A stretch of 64,000 nt of DNA from Thysanoteuthis rhombus (GCA_963457665.1 OY735209.1:8371814-8435813), one strand, 5' to 3'; positions 22,385-33,088 are shown, counted from the first letter of the stretch. Numbers and translations: made by a program. The notes: generated by a model not told the origin, from the letters alone.

Positions 22385-22470
22385 CAAGGGCTGCAACGAT
22401 TCAATTATCGCGATTTTTTTTCCACTTTGGCAATAATCGACACACAAAATTTCCAATAGCGATTCAAACG
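22385..22470. mobile_element. hAT-like terminal fragment
   Basis: CAAGGGCTGCAACGATTCAA followed by TTATCGCGATT resembles the CAGGGCTGCAACGATTAATCG termini of hAT-type non-autonomous elements. I found no matching right end, so this would be a one-ended remnant. Low-to-moderate certainty. Confidence 0.4.
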
Positions 22471-23026
22471 ATTTTTTAGCTCATTTAAAATTTCAATCTA
22501 TTTTTTTGATAGGATGAAGAAAGACCGAATTTTCGCTAATTAGAAATTGATTTCCATTTATTACATCTTTGTACAGACTGTTACAATTTTACTGCCAGTA
22601 ACAAACATGGCCGCTGAAGGTATTGACATTTTTTTTTCAATTCTACGGTAGTCAGTTGAATCTTCGATCAGTGAAGAAGTGACGGTGCAATGTTGCCAAT
22701 TCTATACTATTTATTTTGGACACTCGTATATTTGACTGTACTTAGCTGTTTTTTTTTGTTTTGTTTAGTTTTTTGTCTTCTTCATTTTTATTAAATCATA
22801 TATTTATATGATATTCATTATCAAAGGTTTTGAAAAAAGAAATGTTATTACTGACTAAACCATTGGTGACCAAGATTTGCAAACATATCACATGGGTAAG
22901 TGGAGAAAACTTGAAGATGTAACGAGAAGTTCTGGTGAGAACTGAGCTAAACAGTGAATGGGTTATTTCCCTTGTTGGCTTATTGCTCTCACATACGTTT
23001 ATACACCGAATCGCTAAATAGTGCAC

Positions 23027-23030
<4 letters not shown>
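22471..23030. other. Unassigned A+T-rich DNA
   Basis: T-rich patches occur at 22500-22510 and 22745-22790. Nothing recognised. Confidence 0.4.

Positions 23031-23032
<2 letters not shown>

Positions 23033-23102
<70 letters not shown>
23033..23102. repeat. (CT)n array
   Basis: About 70 bases of CT with one GT interruption. Confidence 0.95.
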
Positions 23103-23106
<4 letters not shown>

Positions 23107-23196
23107 ACTCTCTTTCACATATTCTCTCTCTCTCTGACACAGCTATAAAGAGACCATGATTGAACATTCATATAAACTTCTCTATATATGTCTCCA

Positions 23197-23237
23197 CACA
23201 CACACACACACAAGCATACACATGCACATGTATAGTG

Positions 23238-23274
<37 letters not shown>

Positions 23275-23345
23275 CAATCATGATCAGTCTCTTGACGTCT
23301 GTCGTTGGATACAGACCTTCCCAAGGATCCACCACATTTATAAGC
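23197..23345 (-). mobile_element. RTE lineage A, 3'-terminal scrap with (ATG)n tail
   Basis: The minus strand from about 23345 reads VDPWEGLYPTTDVKRLI, the last residues of lineage A ORF2 (compare MADPGEGLYPTVDVERLI at 24350-24410 minus). It then runs into (ATG)n at 23239-23272. A (CA)n patch follows at 23197-23215. Only the last 100 bp of the LINE is present, a typical extreme 5' truncation. Confidence 0.7.
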
Positions 23346-23439
23346 GGATAAAAACTATTACAGTATAAGAAGACTTCGGACAGCGTGGTTCAGGGAAATA
23401 CGGCAGATTTTTGAACAAATTAACTGCATTTATCAAAGT

Positions 23440-23442
<3 letters not shown>

Positions 23443-23510
<68 letters not shown>
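23443..23510. repeat. (AT)n array
   Basis: 68 bases of alternating AT. Confidence 0.95.
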
Positions 23511-23513
<3 letters not shown>

Positions 23514-23617
23514 AACTGGATATATAATACGACAGAATAAATATGAATGCGTTATATTATTCGGAACTCTACTTAAAATGCCCTACAACTATTATCTCAG
23601 CCTTCACCTTCCAGCAG

Positions 23618-23640
23618 GGCTGTTGCAGCAGCCCTATTCT
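23618..23640. repeat. Short palindrome beside a (TA)n array
   Basis: AGGGCTGTTGCAGCAGCCCT can form a hairpin with a 7-bp stem (AGGGCTG/CAGCCCT). It ends in GCAGCCCTATTCT, resembling the apex-proximal GCAGCCCTATTTTCT of the foldback element at 13667-13680. Confidence 0.4.
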
Positions 23641-23642
23641 CT

Positions 23643-23780
<138 letters not shown>

Positions 23781-23888
23781 TAAACTGTTTTCATTCATTA
23801 ATTGTAATAGATCTATTTCAAATAGAGCGTAAACTGATCGATGGACATTTACAGATTTTGTAATCCGTAAATATCAATGTATCTATCT

Positions 23889-23927
23889 ATCTTTTTCTCT
23901 CTCTCACTCTGTCTTTCTGTCTGTCCG

Positions 23928-23991
<64 letters not shown>
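23889..23991. repeat. (CT)n followed by (AT)n
   Basis: A CT-rich array with TGT interruptions to about 23953, then (AT)n to 23990. Confidence 0.95.
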
Positions 23992-23992
<1 letters not shown>

Positions 23993-24297
23993 TCACACAT
24001 ACACACACGCATTCACACATCCCTGCATAGTAGTAATTGCTAATCCGTGAGCTGATACTCCAAGCACGAATCATAAAGCCAGTCAGACATTATTCCAATC
24101 GATTTTGGATCTTGCAATTATCGTATTATCCTTCCTCGGATAAAATATCTAAGAACCAGAACCTTTGGAGAAACGAACCATTAAACCTCTTGACGTTAAT
24201 GTTCTTCAGCTGAATATTTGTCAGCCATAAGAAATTAGAGAGTCGTTCTCGCGAAAACCACTTACATAGAACGTTACAAACGCTAAAACAAACCATT

Positions 24298-25022
24298 ATC
24301 AGCAGCAGCAGCAGCAGCAGCAGCCCTGATAAGTTCAGCATCATCATCATCATCATTATCAGTCTTTCAACGTCCACCGTTGGATATAGACCTTCCCCAG
24401 GATCTGCCAAATTTCTCTATCATGGGCATTGCTTAGCCAGTATTTTTTGAATTCGTCAAGTTTATATCTCCATCTTGTATTCTGTCGGCCTCGGTTTCGC
24501 ATGTGATCCCTGGGGATCCATGTTGTGTGTCGTAATGTCCATCGGTTGTCTTTCATTCTTGCAACATGGCCTATCCACTGCCATTTAGGCATTTTAATAG
24601 ATTCTATGATGTCTCTGACTCCCGTTCACTTCCTGATATACTGTGCTGTCTTCTGATCTCCCCGTGTAAGGTAAAGCATGATTCTCTCATTCGTGGGTTT
24701 CATGGAGATTCTTTGTCCAAAATAGATGTAGTGGTCTACTTTCCCCAGTTTTGCATCTTCGATTTTGACAGTTATGTTCTTATTCTCGGTGTGATTGTTG
24801 TACATGATTTTCATTTTACTGAAGTTCAATTGTCGGTCGATTTTTTTTATTCTCTTCGTTTAGTTCATCTCACATTAGTTGGAGGTCGAATAGGTTTTCT
24901 GCGAAAAGGACGATCCCGTCTGCAAATCTAAGGTTGCCCAGATATTTGCTTTCTATTTTGATTCCTCTATTCTCATAGTTCAGGTTTTGGAAGATCATCT
25001 CTAGGGTAAGTTCATTGTTGGT
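24298..25022 (-). mobile_element. RTE-type LINE (lineage A), RT to 3' end, internally deleted
   Basis: From 25020 downward the minus strand gives NLTNNELTLEMIFQN, then YLGNLRFADGIVLFAENL (RT motif with FADG in place of FADD), MNFSKMKIMYNN, KVDHYIYFGQRISMKPTNE. After a jump come RIMLYLTRGDQKTAQYIR, KWQWIGHVARMKDNRW, WIPRDHMRNRGRQNTRW, DEFKKYW and GEGLYPTVDVERL. An (ATG)n tail at 24339-24357 and a (CTG)n run follow. Between KPTNE and RIMLYL roughly 80-90 residues of the usual element are missing. The catalytic YADD-type box is mutated and stops occur, so it is dead. This is the best-preserved LINE in the window. Confidence 0.85.
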
Positions 25023-25367
25023 CAAATTTCTCTCCCTGCTCTCTCAAAGCCGACCGTTACTTTTCGAACCTCTCGTATGTCTCACCGGTAGACCTTCCTA
25101 TTCTCCGTCATATATCTGGTCTTCTCCTACAGCGTATTTTAACCCTTGGACACAGTTTGTACTATCTGCAATCCTTCCTCTTGGCTATGCATCCAGCCCA
25201 TCTCCATTGTTGTCGCTTGATTACTCCAATGTTATATGGCGTCAGATCCATCTTAATCTTTCCTATCTCTATTCTTAATATTAACATTGTTCTCTGCAGG
25301 ATTCCGAGTTTGTTTCCCAGTGATTTAGTTAGTGTCCATGTTTCCCATCTGTACGTCATAGCTCATA

Positions 25368-25370
<3 letters not shown>
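25023..25370 (-). mobile_element. RTE-type LINE (lineage B), 3' part without tail
   Basis: The minus strand gives WETWTLTKSLGNKLGILQRT (25340 down), MLILRIEIGKIK, then QQWRWAGCIAKRKDCRW and an RRPDI..RRIGRSTGETYE block. This is the post-RT region of an RTE of the type at 20835-21583. It stops near 25025, where lineage A RT sequence takes over in the same orientation, with no (ATG)n between them. The copy has no tail and has stops. Confidence 0.65.

Positions 25371-25441
<71 letters not shown>
25371..25441. repeat. (TA)n array
   Basis: About 70 bases of alternating TA directly upstream (in minus orientation) of the lineage B LINE fragment. Confidence 0.95.
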
Positions 25442-25443
<2 letters not shown>

Positions 25444-25704
25444 TAAACATCAATATTTGATATAGAAACTGTAAGATAATGATATACTTCTCTATGTACT
25501 CATTTGTATTAGAGACTGTCGCTGTCAAATTTTATTGAACGTTCATTGTTTCTACGACCGTATTGCATTCATTATGATCACCAGTGTTCAATATACTGAT
25601 GTAATTCATTCTCGGTTGGAAATTTACACAATGATTCCTATTGTTCTGACCGTATTGAAACCAACGTAACAGATTCAAAATATCCATCGTTTTATAATAA
25701 TCAC
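25442..25704. other. Unassigned DNA
   Basis: Nothing recognised. Confidence 0.4.
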
Positions 25705-26225
25705 CAACGGCATTCTTTTAGCGTCCGTCGTTGAATGTAGACCTTCCCCATGATTCGCCAGACCTCTGTGTCATCGGAGTGCCGAAGCCAGTACGTTCTG
25801 AATCCGTCTACATTGTCACGAAATGTTATTTTCTGCCGGACATAGTTTGGCATGTTAATCTACCGTGTGAATCCTTATCTCCGATGTTCGGCTGATATTC
25901 TTGTTACATGACCAGCCCAGTGCCATTTGAGCGTCTTAATGGGCTCTGATATCTTTAACTCTTCTTTCTCCTCTAATATACTGTGGTGTCTTACGATCTC
26001 TTTATGTGAAGTTGAGCAAGATTCTCTCCTGTGAATATTGCATGGTTCTCTGTTTCAGGGTCAATCTTTCGGTTAGGTCCCATGTTTCAGCTCCATAGGT
26101 AACTATAACAAGATGCAATGGTTATTTACCCTTCTCTTCTTAGGACTAATGGTATTTTCTTGTATTTGAAGGTCGAGCTTGCTTTACCGAAATTTTTTCA
26201 ACGTAGAATGATTCTGTTTGGTTTC
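25705..26225 (-). mobile_element. RTE-type LINE (lineage A), 3' part, decayed
   Basis: The minus strand contains, in order, an ATxETWDLT-type block (near 26095), a QYIRG-like block, KWHWAGHVTRISAEHRR near 25890-25940, and a terminal GLHSTTDAKRM at about 25710-25745, matching the lineage A C-terminus. Many stops and frameshifts. No (ATG)n tail remains. Confidence 0.7.
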
Positions 26226-26394
26226 CTCATTTCATCACTGATACTATTCAAGTTATAATTAATTTTTCCTTATCTTATCACTTGGTTTATGCCCAATGCT
26301 ACAAGTATGAGACAACCAGTAAGGTTTGAACCTATTCAGTGATGTTTTTTTGATATTTACTTGATTATCATTGCACTAGGGTTGGCGTTCATTA

Positions 26395-26673
26395 TTAGAA
26401 GGTGTCAACCAAAACTGTAAAGATAGGTTTCGTCAGTTTTCAAGTTCTTCTGACTGGATGGCTGGATGGCTCTGTATGTATCACTTGCACAGGTCACACC
26501 AGTGGAGATAGAGGGCTGAAATTCTCAACATTTACAGCTTCTTATGTCTATAAAAAAACTGGATGGTTGGGGTTCTTTTAAATTCACCCCCCAGTAGGTT
26601 TGAATGGTGGGATATGAATTTTAAATGAACATCTAAGCAAAATTGATCTTTTATTTTGTGTCTGCCTTTTTTG

Positions 26674-26704
<31 letters not shown>

Positions 26705-26740
26705 TTTTTTTTGCAAATCCTGACTTTTCTTTGAGATCAC
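26395..26740 (-). repeat. Repeat A, reverse copy, truncated
   Basis: On the plus strand GTGTCAACCAAAACTGTAAA, AGGTTTCGTCAGTTTTCAAG, TGTATGTATCACTTGCAC, ACACCAGTGGAGATAGAGGG are the complement of the 3' third of repeat A (compare 31120-31250). Minus-strand ATCTCCACTGGTGTGACC is the tRNA-like block in this copy. The 5' part breaks down in a TTTTG-rich stretch after 26660. Confidence 0.55.
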
Positions 26741-27198
26741 TGACAAACAAAAGGGGAAATATTTGATTACTCCTTTTATCAATTTTTTTAATTGGAATAC
26801 TGCTCGAAACGACGGCAATGTGATGGTTTCTATTGAGTGACCAACAAGAACTATATAAGTTATTATTGACTCAGATCAAAAGTCATTTAGAAACATTTTC
26901 AGCCAACACAATCATCTTTAAACCATAAACACGATTGATGATGAAGTAACAGAAGTTGAAAAGTGTCTTACAAAGTCTTCTGTTACTTGTAATATCTATT
27001 GATATTGCAAACCAGACCTAAATGGACGAGTTTGCCTGACTGTTTCTGTCTTCCTGGCTTGAAAATCAACGAAATGATGCAATAGTTTTAATCATTCAGT
27101 TTCTCGTGGACTAACGAGAAAGACCTGGCAACTGTGTGAAAGAGAAGCTTATCAAGCAACTCATCTGTTTACGAGAGCATCTTATTAAGAATGTACCA
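26741..27198. other. Unassigned DNA
   Basis: Nothing recognised. Confidence 0.4.
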
Positions 27199-27670
27199 GG
27201 GTTGCCAGATAGCTGGGGGCATTAAAAATGGCTGAAAAGGCCAAATGCCAAAATTGTTTATAAAAGCAATCATTTAATTTTTTTTTCATCAGATGAAGTT
27301 TGTAAATCTTTAGTACTAATTCTTTTTTCTTAATCTAATACTACGATCGCAGAACTGGAGAGAGTAGACCACTACATCCACCTACGACAAAGAATCTCCA
27401 TGAAATCCTCAAAAGAAGAAGAAATCAAGCGAAGAATCATCCTAAGATGGCAAACCTTAGCTAGAGCAAGCTCAAACTTCAAAAACGAGGAGATCCCGTT
27501 AGTCTCAAAGAGAAGAGTATACAACCGATGTATCCTTCCAATAGTCACCTATGGAGTCAAAATGGCCAAAAAATTTAGGAATGGCCAAATCAAAAACTTC
27601 CTGGCCATTGGTTTTCAAAAAGGATAGATTCGTCAGATTTTGCCATGAAATGGCTAATATGGCAACATAC
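27199..27670. mobile_element. Possible MITE with GTTGCCA termini, split by a LINE fragment
   Basis: Left GGGTTGCCAGATAGCTGGGG and right GAAATGGCTAATATGGCAAC are inverted at their ends (GTTGCCA/TGGCAAC). Both flanks contain repeated AATGGC(T/C) motifs. A lineage A RTE fragment occupies the interior. The termini recall family F, but the internal sequence differs. Tentative. Confidence 0.35.
27330..27568 (+). mobile_element. RTE-type LINE (lineage A), short ORF2 piece
   Basis: Frame reads VDHYIHLRQRISMKSSKEEE, IKRRIILRWQTLARASSNFK, NEEIPLVSKRRVYNRCILPI and VTYGVK, the block immediately after the RT domain. It is collinear with lineage A and uninterrupted over about 75 residues. It lacks both the upstream RT and the 3' end. 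The following GC-poor sequence is unrelated. Confidence 0.8.
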
Positions 27671-27867
27671 ATTATGACAAATGTTTATGGAATCCGTGAT
27701 GGTTGTTTTCATAGAAGCCATGACGAATTTTGGCACGAGTTGACAATACCAATCTCTTTGGGTCACGAAAGAGACCGACAAAGGTGTGGTAATTCACAAT
27801 ATCTGGCTTTGTTCCAAAGTTTTCTGTAATCTCAACTTGTGATGTTTGGAGTACTCAGTTCGTGACA

Positions 27868-27870
<3 letters not shown>

Positions 27871-27927
<57 letters not shown>
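27871..27927. repeat. (CT)n array
   Basis: About 56 bases of alternating CT. Confidence 0.95.
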
Positions 27928-27930
<3 letters not shown>

Positions 27931-28379
27931 AATTATCAACAAGATCTTCAGTCGCTTTGGACAAGCAACCCAGAAGCAATCTAAGAATCTTACACTAAGA
28001 ATCATAAACATAAAACCTAATCCGGTTTTTGTCCAACCACTTGTATCACTAACATTCAGATATACCCGTTCGATCAAAAACCTGTAATAGCGTAGAATAA
28101 CTCGGCTTAAGGGTTGCATGACAAAGATCAAAGCGTAGTATCTGTACGGTGAATCCTCCAGGCTGGGAAGTTCGATCAAAACTGCCTAGTCACCTTGTCC
28201 ATCAGGGTCAGGATTCGTCTGAACAACGTTCACAAGATTCGCCCCGTGACTAATTCCAACCTGTCCCAATGTCCTCGTGACATCACCCACGGGAACTCGG
28301 GTACTCTTGCATGCTATGACTGCACGTTTGTGTGCAGGATTCCACCTTAAACTCAATCATGGGTTTTGATCTTGTTTAT
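27928..28379. other. Unassigned DNA, GC-richer after 28190
   Basis: 28190-28330 is noticeably more GC-rich than its surroundings (ACATCACCCACGGGAACTCG). It may be part of the repeat starting at 28380. No gene recognised. Confidence 0.4.
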
Positions 28380-28840
28380 TATTTGCAGTCGTTGGAGGCA
28401 AATAAATAAAGTCCGCTAATATTGGTGAGGGATTTACTGATTACGCCCGGAGAGCACAAGTTAGTTACTGGTACAATGTAAACCAGTATTACCTGTTCCA
28501 TGCTTCGGTGGTCGGCGACTAAACCAACCCCCAATACTACCTTGGTCTGGATGAAGACAGTGGTTAGCAATGCAATAGAAAAAAGAATTAGACCTCCCAA
28601 AGGATGGAACAAGAGACAATGGCCAGGTTCCTAGAGATGATATCTCAGTGAAAACACCGTGGGGAAGGCAACGGAAAACCACCTGCGTATCTCTACCAAG
28701 AACAATCAAGGTGATGCCCAGTTCACAGATATTAGATAATGGCATGCGGCTGGGTCAGCTCCTTTAGAACTAATTATTCGTCTGGTAAGGACGACCACGT
28801 GTGACACAAGCAAGGGTGCCAGGAAACAACAAGAGAAAAT
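28380..28840. repeat. Unclassified GC-richer repeat, possible LINE 5' region
   Basis: GGAAGGCAACGGAAAACCAC at 28662-28681 is a string type found in many SINE/LINE consensus sequences of animals. The surroundings (GAGCACAAGTTAGTTACTGG, GGCATGCGGCTGGGTCAGCT) are compositionally unlike the local DNA. The minus-strand frames of 77 and 94 residues resemble no protein. No second copy occurs in this window, so the repeat call rests on composition and that motif. Confidence 0.4.
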
Positions 28841-29178
28841 GATCTGTTAAGAGATATGATAGCTCACGCTCTAGAGGTACATAGAACTTATAGAGAAAAT
28901 GTAGTGTTTACATCGTGTTTACACCGTGTAACAGAAGTTTGACGTGAAAGTGTTAATATCGGATGTGAACTACAGATAAATAGGCGTGTTTGCATCTGAA
29001 AGAATTCCCTGAACGGCTCTCAAGACTCTGTGGTTCTGTACGACCTGTCAAATACGACGTCGTTTAATGTCAATATAACTCGATGAGAATGGTCCACGGG
29101 CTCTCTTGGTGACAAAAATGTCATTTTATTCTGAATTGTTATTGTCTTGTAAGAGACGATGGTTTTGTTTTTTATCCA
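28841..29178. other. Unassigned DNA
   Basis: Nothing recognised. GTGTTTACATCGTGTTTACACCGTGT at about 28900-28930 is a short internal duplication. Confidence 0.4.
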
Positions 29179-29202
29179 ACTCTCTCTCTCTGTGTCTCTG
29201 TC

Positions 29203-29242
<40 letters not shown>

Positions 29243-29244
29243 CC

Positions 29245-29281
<37 letters not shown>
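29179..29281. repeat. (CT)/(CTGT)n array
   Basis: CT repeats with a (CTGT)n core at about 29200-29230. The serine/leucine frames are artefacts. Confidence 0.95.
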
Positions 29282-29283
<2 letters not shown>

Positions 29284-29416
29284 TTATATGAGCTAGGAGA
29301 GGTCTTAAGACATTTTTATAATTCAATTCTATAATTTTGAATATTGCTGTTATAGTTCGATAGAAATATGGCACAAGATATGTTGGTTCTACCTTTCTAT
29401 GTATCGATCTGCATTT

Positions 29417-29665
29417 GTTCATATCTATCTATCTATCTATCTAGCCATCCATCCATGTATTTATCGATCTATCTAAGTCTATCTATCTATTTATCTATCT
29501 CTGTTCATATTTGTGTGACTCCCTATCTCACTCTATGTCTCTTTATCTATCTATCAATCCATTTACCCATTTATGTGCCTGTCTAATTGTCTGTTTATCT
29601 CTTTCTGAACAATCTATCTACTAATTTATCTCAGCTTCTTCATATCTATCCATCTTTTTCTAAAA
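29417..29665. repeat. Degenerate (CTAT)n tetranucleotide array
   Basis: Repeats of CTAT, CCAT and TTAT spread over about 250 bases, with tetranucleotide phase partly kept. Confidence 0.85.
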
Positions 29666-30180
29666 TACTGGTCTGTCAATAGATGTGTTTCTCTTGCATA
29701 TCATAATTATGGAAACATATTCTTTATTCCATTTATAATTTGCACGATTCTCCCCATCTTTGTTGTTTAGTGCGATACGAATCTCGAATAAGACGCTTTT
29801 ATGGAACACCTCTTAGTTCTAGACCAGATCGTTTTCTTCAAAGTAAAAATAAGATTAGGTCTGTAAAATTCTGAACATTTAAGAAGATTGCGTAGCGCCA
29901 GTTTTCCTAAATGACCTTGACCCTTAACGGAATCAGACATTCAAAAATAGGACTGTTTCAATTGCGCAGACTGAATTCTTGGAGAAACAAAAAATTTCAT
30001 AAAGTTTCCGGAAGAGAACATGAAAAAAGTTTTCGAAAAAAATCTCAAAAATGTGCCAAATCTTCTAAAGACATTACTAAAAAGTAGCAAAAGGGATGAA
30101 AAGTACTAATTTGGTTGAATTTACTAAAATTACTGGTCGAGTTTTAAAGAAATTGCTATCAAGGTTTTAATCTTGGTTTG
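29666..30180. other. Unassigned A+T-rich DNA
   Basis: Nothing recognised. Confidence 0.4.
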
Positions 30181-30184
30181 TTTC

Positions 30185-30662
30185 CAATGATCAAATAAAG
30201 AAAGAAAAGAAATTCATACTGCCAAATAGACAGAAAAGAGGAGAAAAAGAAACGAAAAGAGTTTATTGAGAAAAGTAAGAGAAAAAAAAATTAAATGAAA
30301 GAAGGAAAGAAGGAAGGAATAAACAGAAAGAGAAAAGACAAAAGAAAAAAAAATGAAAAAAAATTCATTTTTCTGAATGACTGAAACAATGAAAGAAAGA
30401 ATGATAGATAGAAGAAACTGGATGAATGAAAAGAAAAAGATGGGAAAGAGAAAAGGGGAGGGAAAAGCCAGTGTATAAGAGAGAGGAAAAAATAGGAAAA
30501 AAAAAAAAAAGCTGAGAATAAGAGAGAGAGAAAAAGATGAAGAAGGAAAGAAAGAAAGCTACAGCAGAAAACAAGAAAGATAAAGGAAAGAAAGAGAAGA
30601 AGAAAAGAAGAAAATATGACAGTAAGAAAGAAAGACAAAAGAGTTGAGTTGAGGGAAAAAAA
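30185..30662. repeat. Long polypurine (A/G) tract
   Basis: About 480 bases are overwhelmingly A and G on the plus strand (AAAGAAAG, GGAAGGAA, GAGAGAG blocks). It is a mirror-like triplex-prone tract, the opposite strand equivalent of 4415-4860. Minus-strand phenylalanine/serine frames are artefacts. Confidence 0.85.
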
Positions 30663-30768
30663 ATTTCAATTGGGTGACCTGAATTTTAAGAAAGAAACTT
30701 CCCAATAAAATAGCTTTAGGCTCGTTCGTGCCGATCTATACATAAATAACCCCGACATTTTTGTCGGG

Positions 30769-30799
<31 letters not shown>

Positions 30800-30808
30800 A
30801 ATGATGAT

Positions 30809-31255
30809 AAGAGGTCTGGTTAGTCACTATATAAAAACGGTCATGTAACCAATGTCTTTTGATTTGCATGCCGTGTTGGGGGTGATCAATTACGAAAAAA
30901 AGGGTGATCAATAAATAAGTTACTTCTCCCGTCTTTTATTGGGCAGTGATCACTAAAAAGTCTGTAATCAATAAAATAAAAAAATAAAAAAAACAAGCAG
31001 GTACAAACTAAGGACCAATTCAGCTTAATCTTATATCGTAAACTGAATCCTTCTCGGAGAACCCATTTGGGGGGGGGAGAAACTTTTTTTATTGATATAT
31101 AAAGGAGTTAATGTTTAAATTTTGATCTCTCTAGCTCCATTGGTGCGATCCGATACATACATACATACATACATACATAGCCAGTCAGCCAACCTAAAAA
31201 CTGAAGAAACCTATTTTGACAGTTTTGGTGACAGGTTTGGTTGACGCTTTCTATT
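30809..31255 (+). repeat. Repeat A, full-length copy
   Basis: It starts AGGTCTGGTTAGTCACTATA and carries GCCGTGTTGGGGGTGATCAA, AATAAGTTACTTCTCCCGTC, TATTGGGCAGTGATCACTAA, a G run near 31069, then CTAGCTCCATTGGTGCGATC (tRNA-like A box) and AACTGAAGAAACCTATTTTG, ACAGTTTTGGTGACAGGTTT. The same order holds at 35455-35935 and 54763-55180. A short (ATACATAC) patch at about 31156-31180 is inserted after the tRNA-like block. No coding frame or clear terminal repeats. The length is about 440-480 bp. Confidence 0.7.
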
Positions 31256-31533
31256 GACAAATACCATGAAAACTAAAAGAAGAAAAAACAATCTCCAGGA
31301 GCGGTTTCGGAAGATTCCTGAAAGTACTAAAAGACTGAACAATCATTACAAATGGTATAGTTTCCTTCCAGACGTGGAGGCTTGGTTGAACGAGGAAGGA
31401 GGAAGTGAGTTGGGGGCTGTGGTGAGAGGAAGAGGATATGAGAAAGTTGAGGGTTACCAAAGGACATCGGGAAGGGAGGAGAGTGGGAGATGGTAAGAGA
31501 GGAAGTAGGAGTGGCACAACAAAGAACAAAGGA

Positions 31534-31629
<96 letters not shown>

Positions 31630-31692
31630 AGATAGATGGATAGATAGATAGATAGATAGATGGATAGATAGATAGATGGATAGAGAGAGAGA
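31534..31692. repeat. (TA)n followed by (GATA)n
   Basis: About 92 bases of alternating TA, then GATAGATGGATA repeats to about 31690. These are among the longest arrays in the window. Confidence 0.95.
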
Positions 31693-31774
31693 GAGCAGGA
31701 GAGAACCAGGATGAAATAGATAGATATATAAATAGATGGATAGATTGGTATCGGTGCCTTGCATGAATAACTTT

Positions 31775-31990
31775 CAGTAGCTCACACGTGTAACAAAACT
31801 AATGATCTAAAATGTTATCTAAAAAAATAGATATTTTACTGGAAATTTTTTTTTATAACAACACAAGATTTGGCCGTTGTTGGTCAAAAATGATCACAGA
31901 GATACCAAAAAAGCCCTTTTTAGATGATGCATGGTGGTGTGCTCATCCAGGTTTCCAAGCTCATAGTCCTAAAAATGTACACCTTGCCCT
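31775..31990 (+). repeat. Repeat B, 5' half
   Basis: CACACGTGTAACAAAACTAA, ACACAAGATTTGGCCGTTGT, TGGTCAAAAATGATCACAGA, GATACCAAAAAAGCCCTTTT correspond to the first half of repeat B at 5783-5890. The GGCGCCTAGTGG block and the tRNA-like end are absent. Confidence 0.5.
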
Positions 31991-33085
31991 TGTTTGTGAG
32001 ATAACGGGACCTCTTAGCACTTTTTGGTGGTCTCTCAGTCACACCATATTTTTCAAACACCGTTCAAAACTCTTCCTAGTGTGATATCTTTCCCGTAGAA
32101 CACCTTTCTTAAGGTAAAACATAATTTTTTGTACATAGTGTGGAAATAAAATACCCCAGCAAATTTTCTATAGCTATAATCTATAGATTTATGTGTATTG
32201 AAGTCTTGAAGCTACTACACTTTAAATCGAAGAAAAAGATTAATTCCTCTTCTTCTCTCTCTTTTTTGGGGGGCGGGGGTATCTGCCCGGCGGCCGTTCG
32301 AAACTATTGCATAAAAAATTGGGACCATGAAAGAGTCGTCAGGAGATCCAAGGGTCACACAACGTTTTCAGAACGAGTTTCGAAGGCTGCCACGCCTACG
32401 ATATCTTCACCAAGGATTCTTTTCTTCGGATAGAACACAATTTTCTTGGATGAGTTGGGATGCATCCACTTAAGCAAATTTTCAATTTACTACAATACAA
32501 GTGCAGCGTAAACAAGTTTTTCAACGCATGGAAGTTTTCAAGGAAAATGTGTTACGTGCGAGCGGAGTGCACGAACGAGATTCGATGATCGTAGAGGCTG
32601 GGAAGATTGTCAGACGGTTATGAGCGAAGAGGTAAAGATAGGCAACTTTGGGCAAAATGAAGTTTGCAAATAAGGAAAATGGAGGAAAAAGAAAAAAAGA
32701 AAAGACTCAACTACTTGAAATGCAGCTGCTGAGTGATAGGGAGAGGCAAATATATTGAAAGCTGTGAGTCTCCCTGGAGATTTGATGCGCTTATCGTAAA
32801 TGTATAAAGGACAGCCGTTCGTTCTGCTGGAACTTAAAATAGATCAATCGATTTATTTCAATCAACTTAGCCTCTTCATCAATCGAGATTCATATGTTTA
32901 TATCTGGCTCATATTATCAATTATTCTCAGTCTTTTTCTACGTCATATAATACGATTCCTTCTCGCTCGGTCTATCTATCTATCTGACTTGAAAATAAGG
33001 AATATTCTTTAAATTAAGTTTATTCTAATAACATGTTTCGCGTTTAGGTTTTATCAAAGTGTCAATCTCAAATGAGTAAAATGAA

Positions 33086-33088
<3 letters not shown>
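31991..33088. other. Unassigned DNA
   Basis: It includes a G-rich patch (TTTTTTGGGGGGCGGGGGTA, 32262-32281) and an A/G-rich patch at 32665-32705. The 97-residue frame at 32140-32433 resembles nothing I know. Confidence 0.4.

Noticed and set aside
23239-23272. CRISPR-like or independent (CAT)n repeat array
   Set aside because: It is a perfect trinucleotide run adjoining a LINE 3' end; there are no spacers, and the genome is eukaryotic.
30291-30638. 115-residue Phe/Ser-rich frame on the minus strand
   Set aside because: Product of the polypurine tract; compositional artefact.
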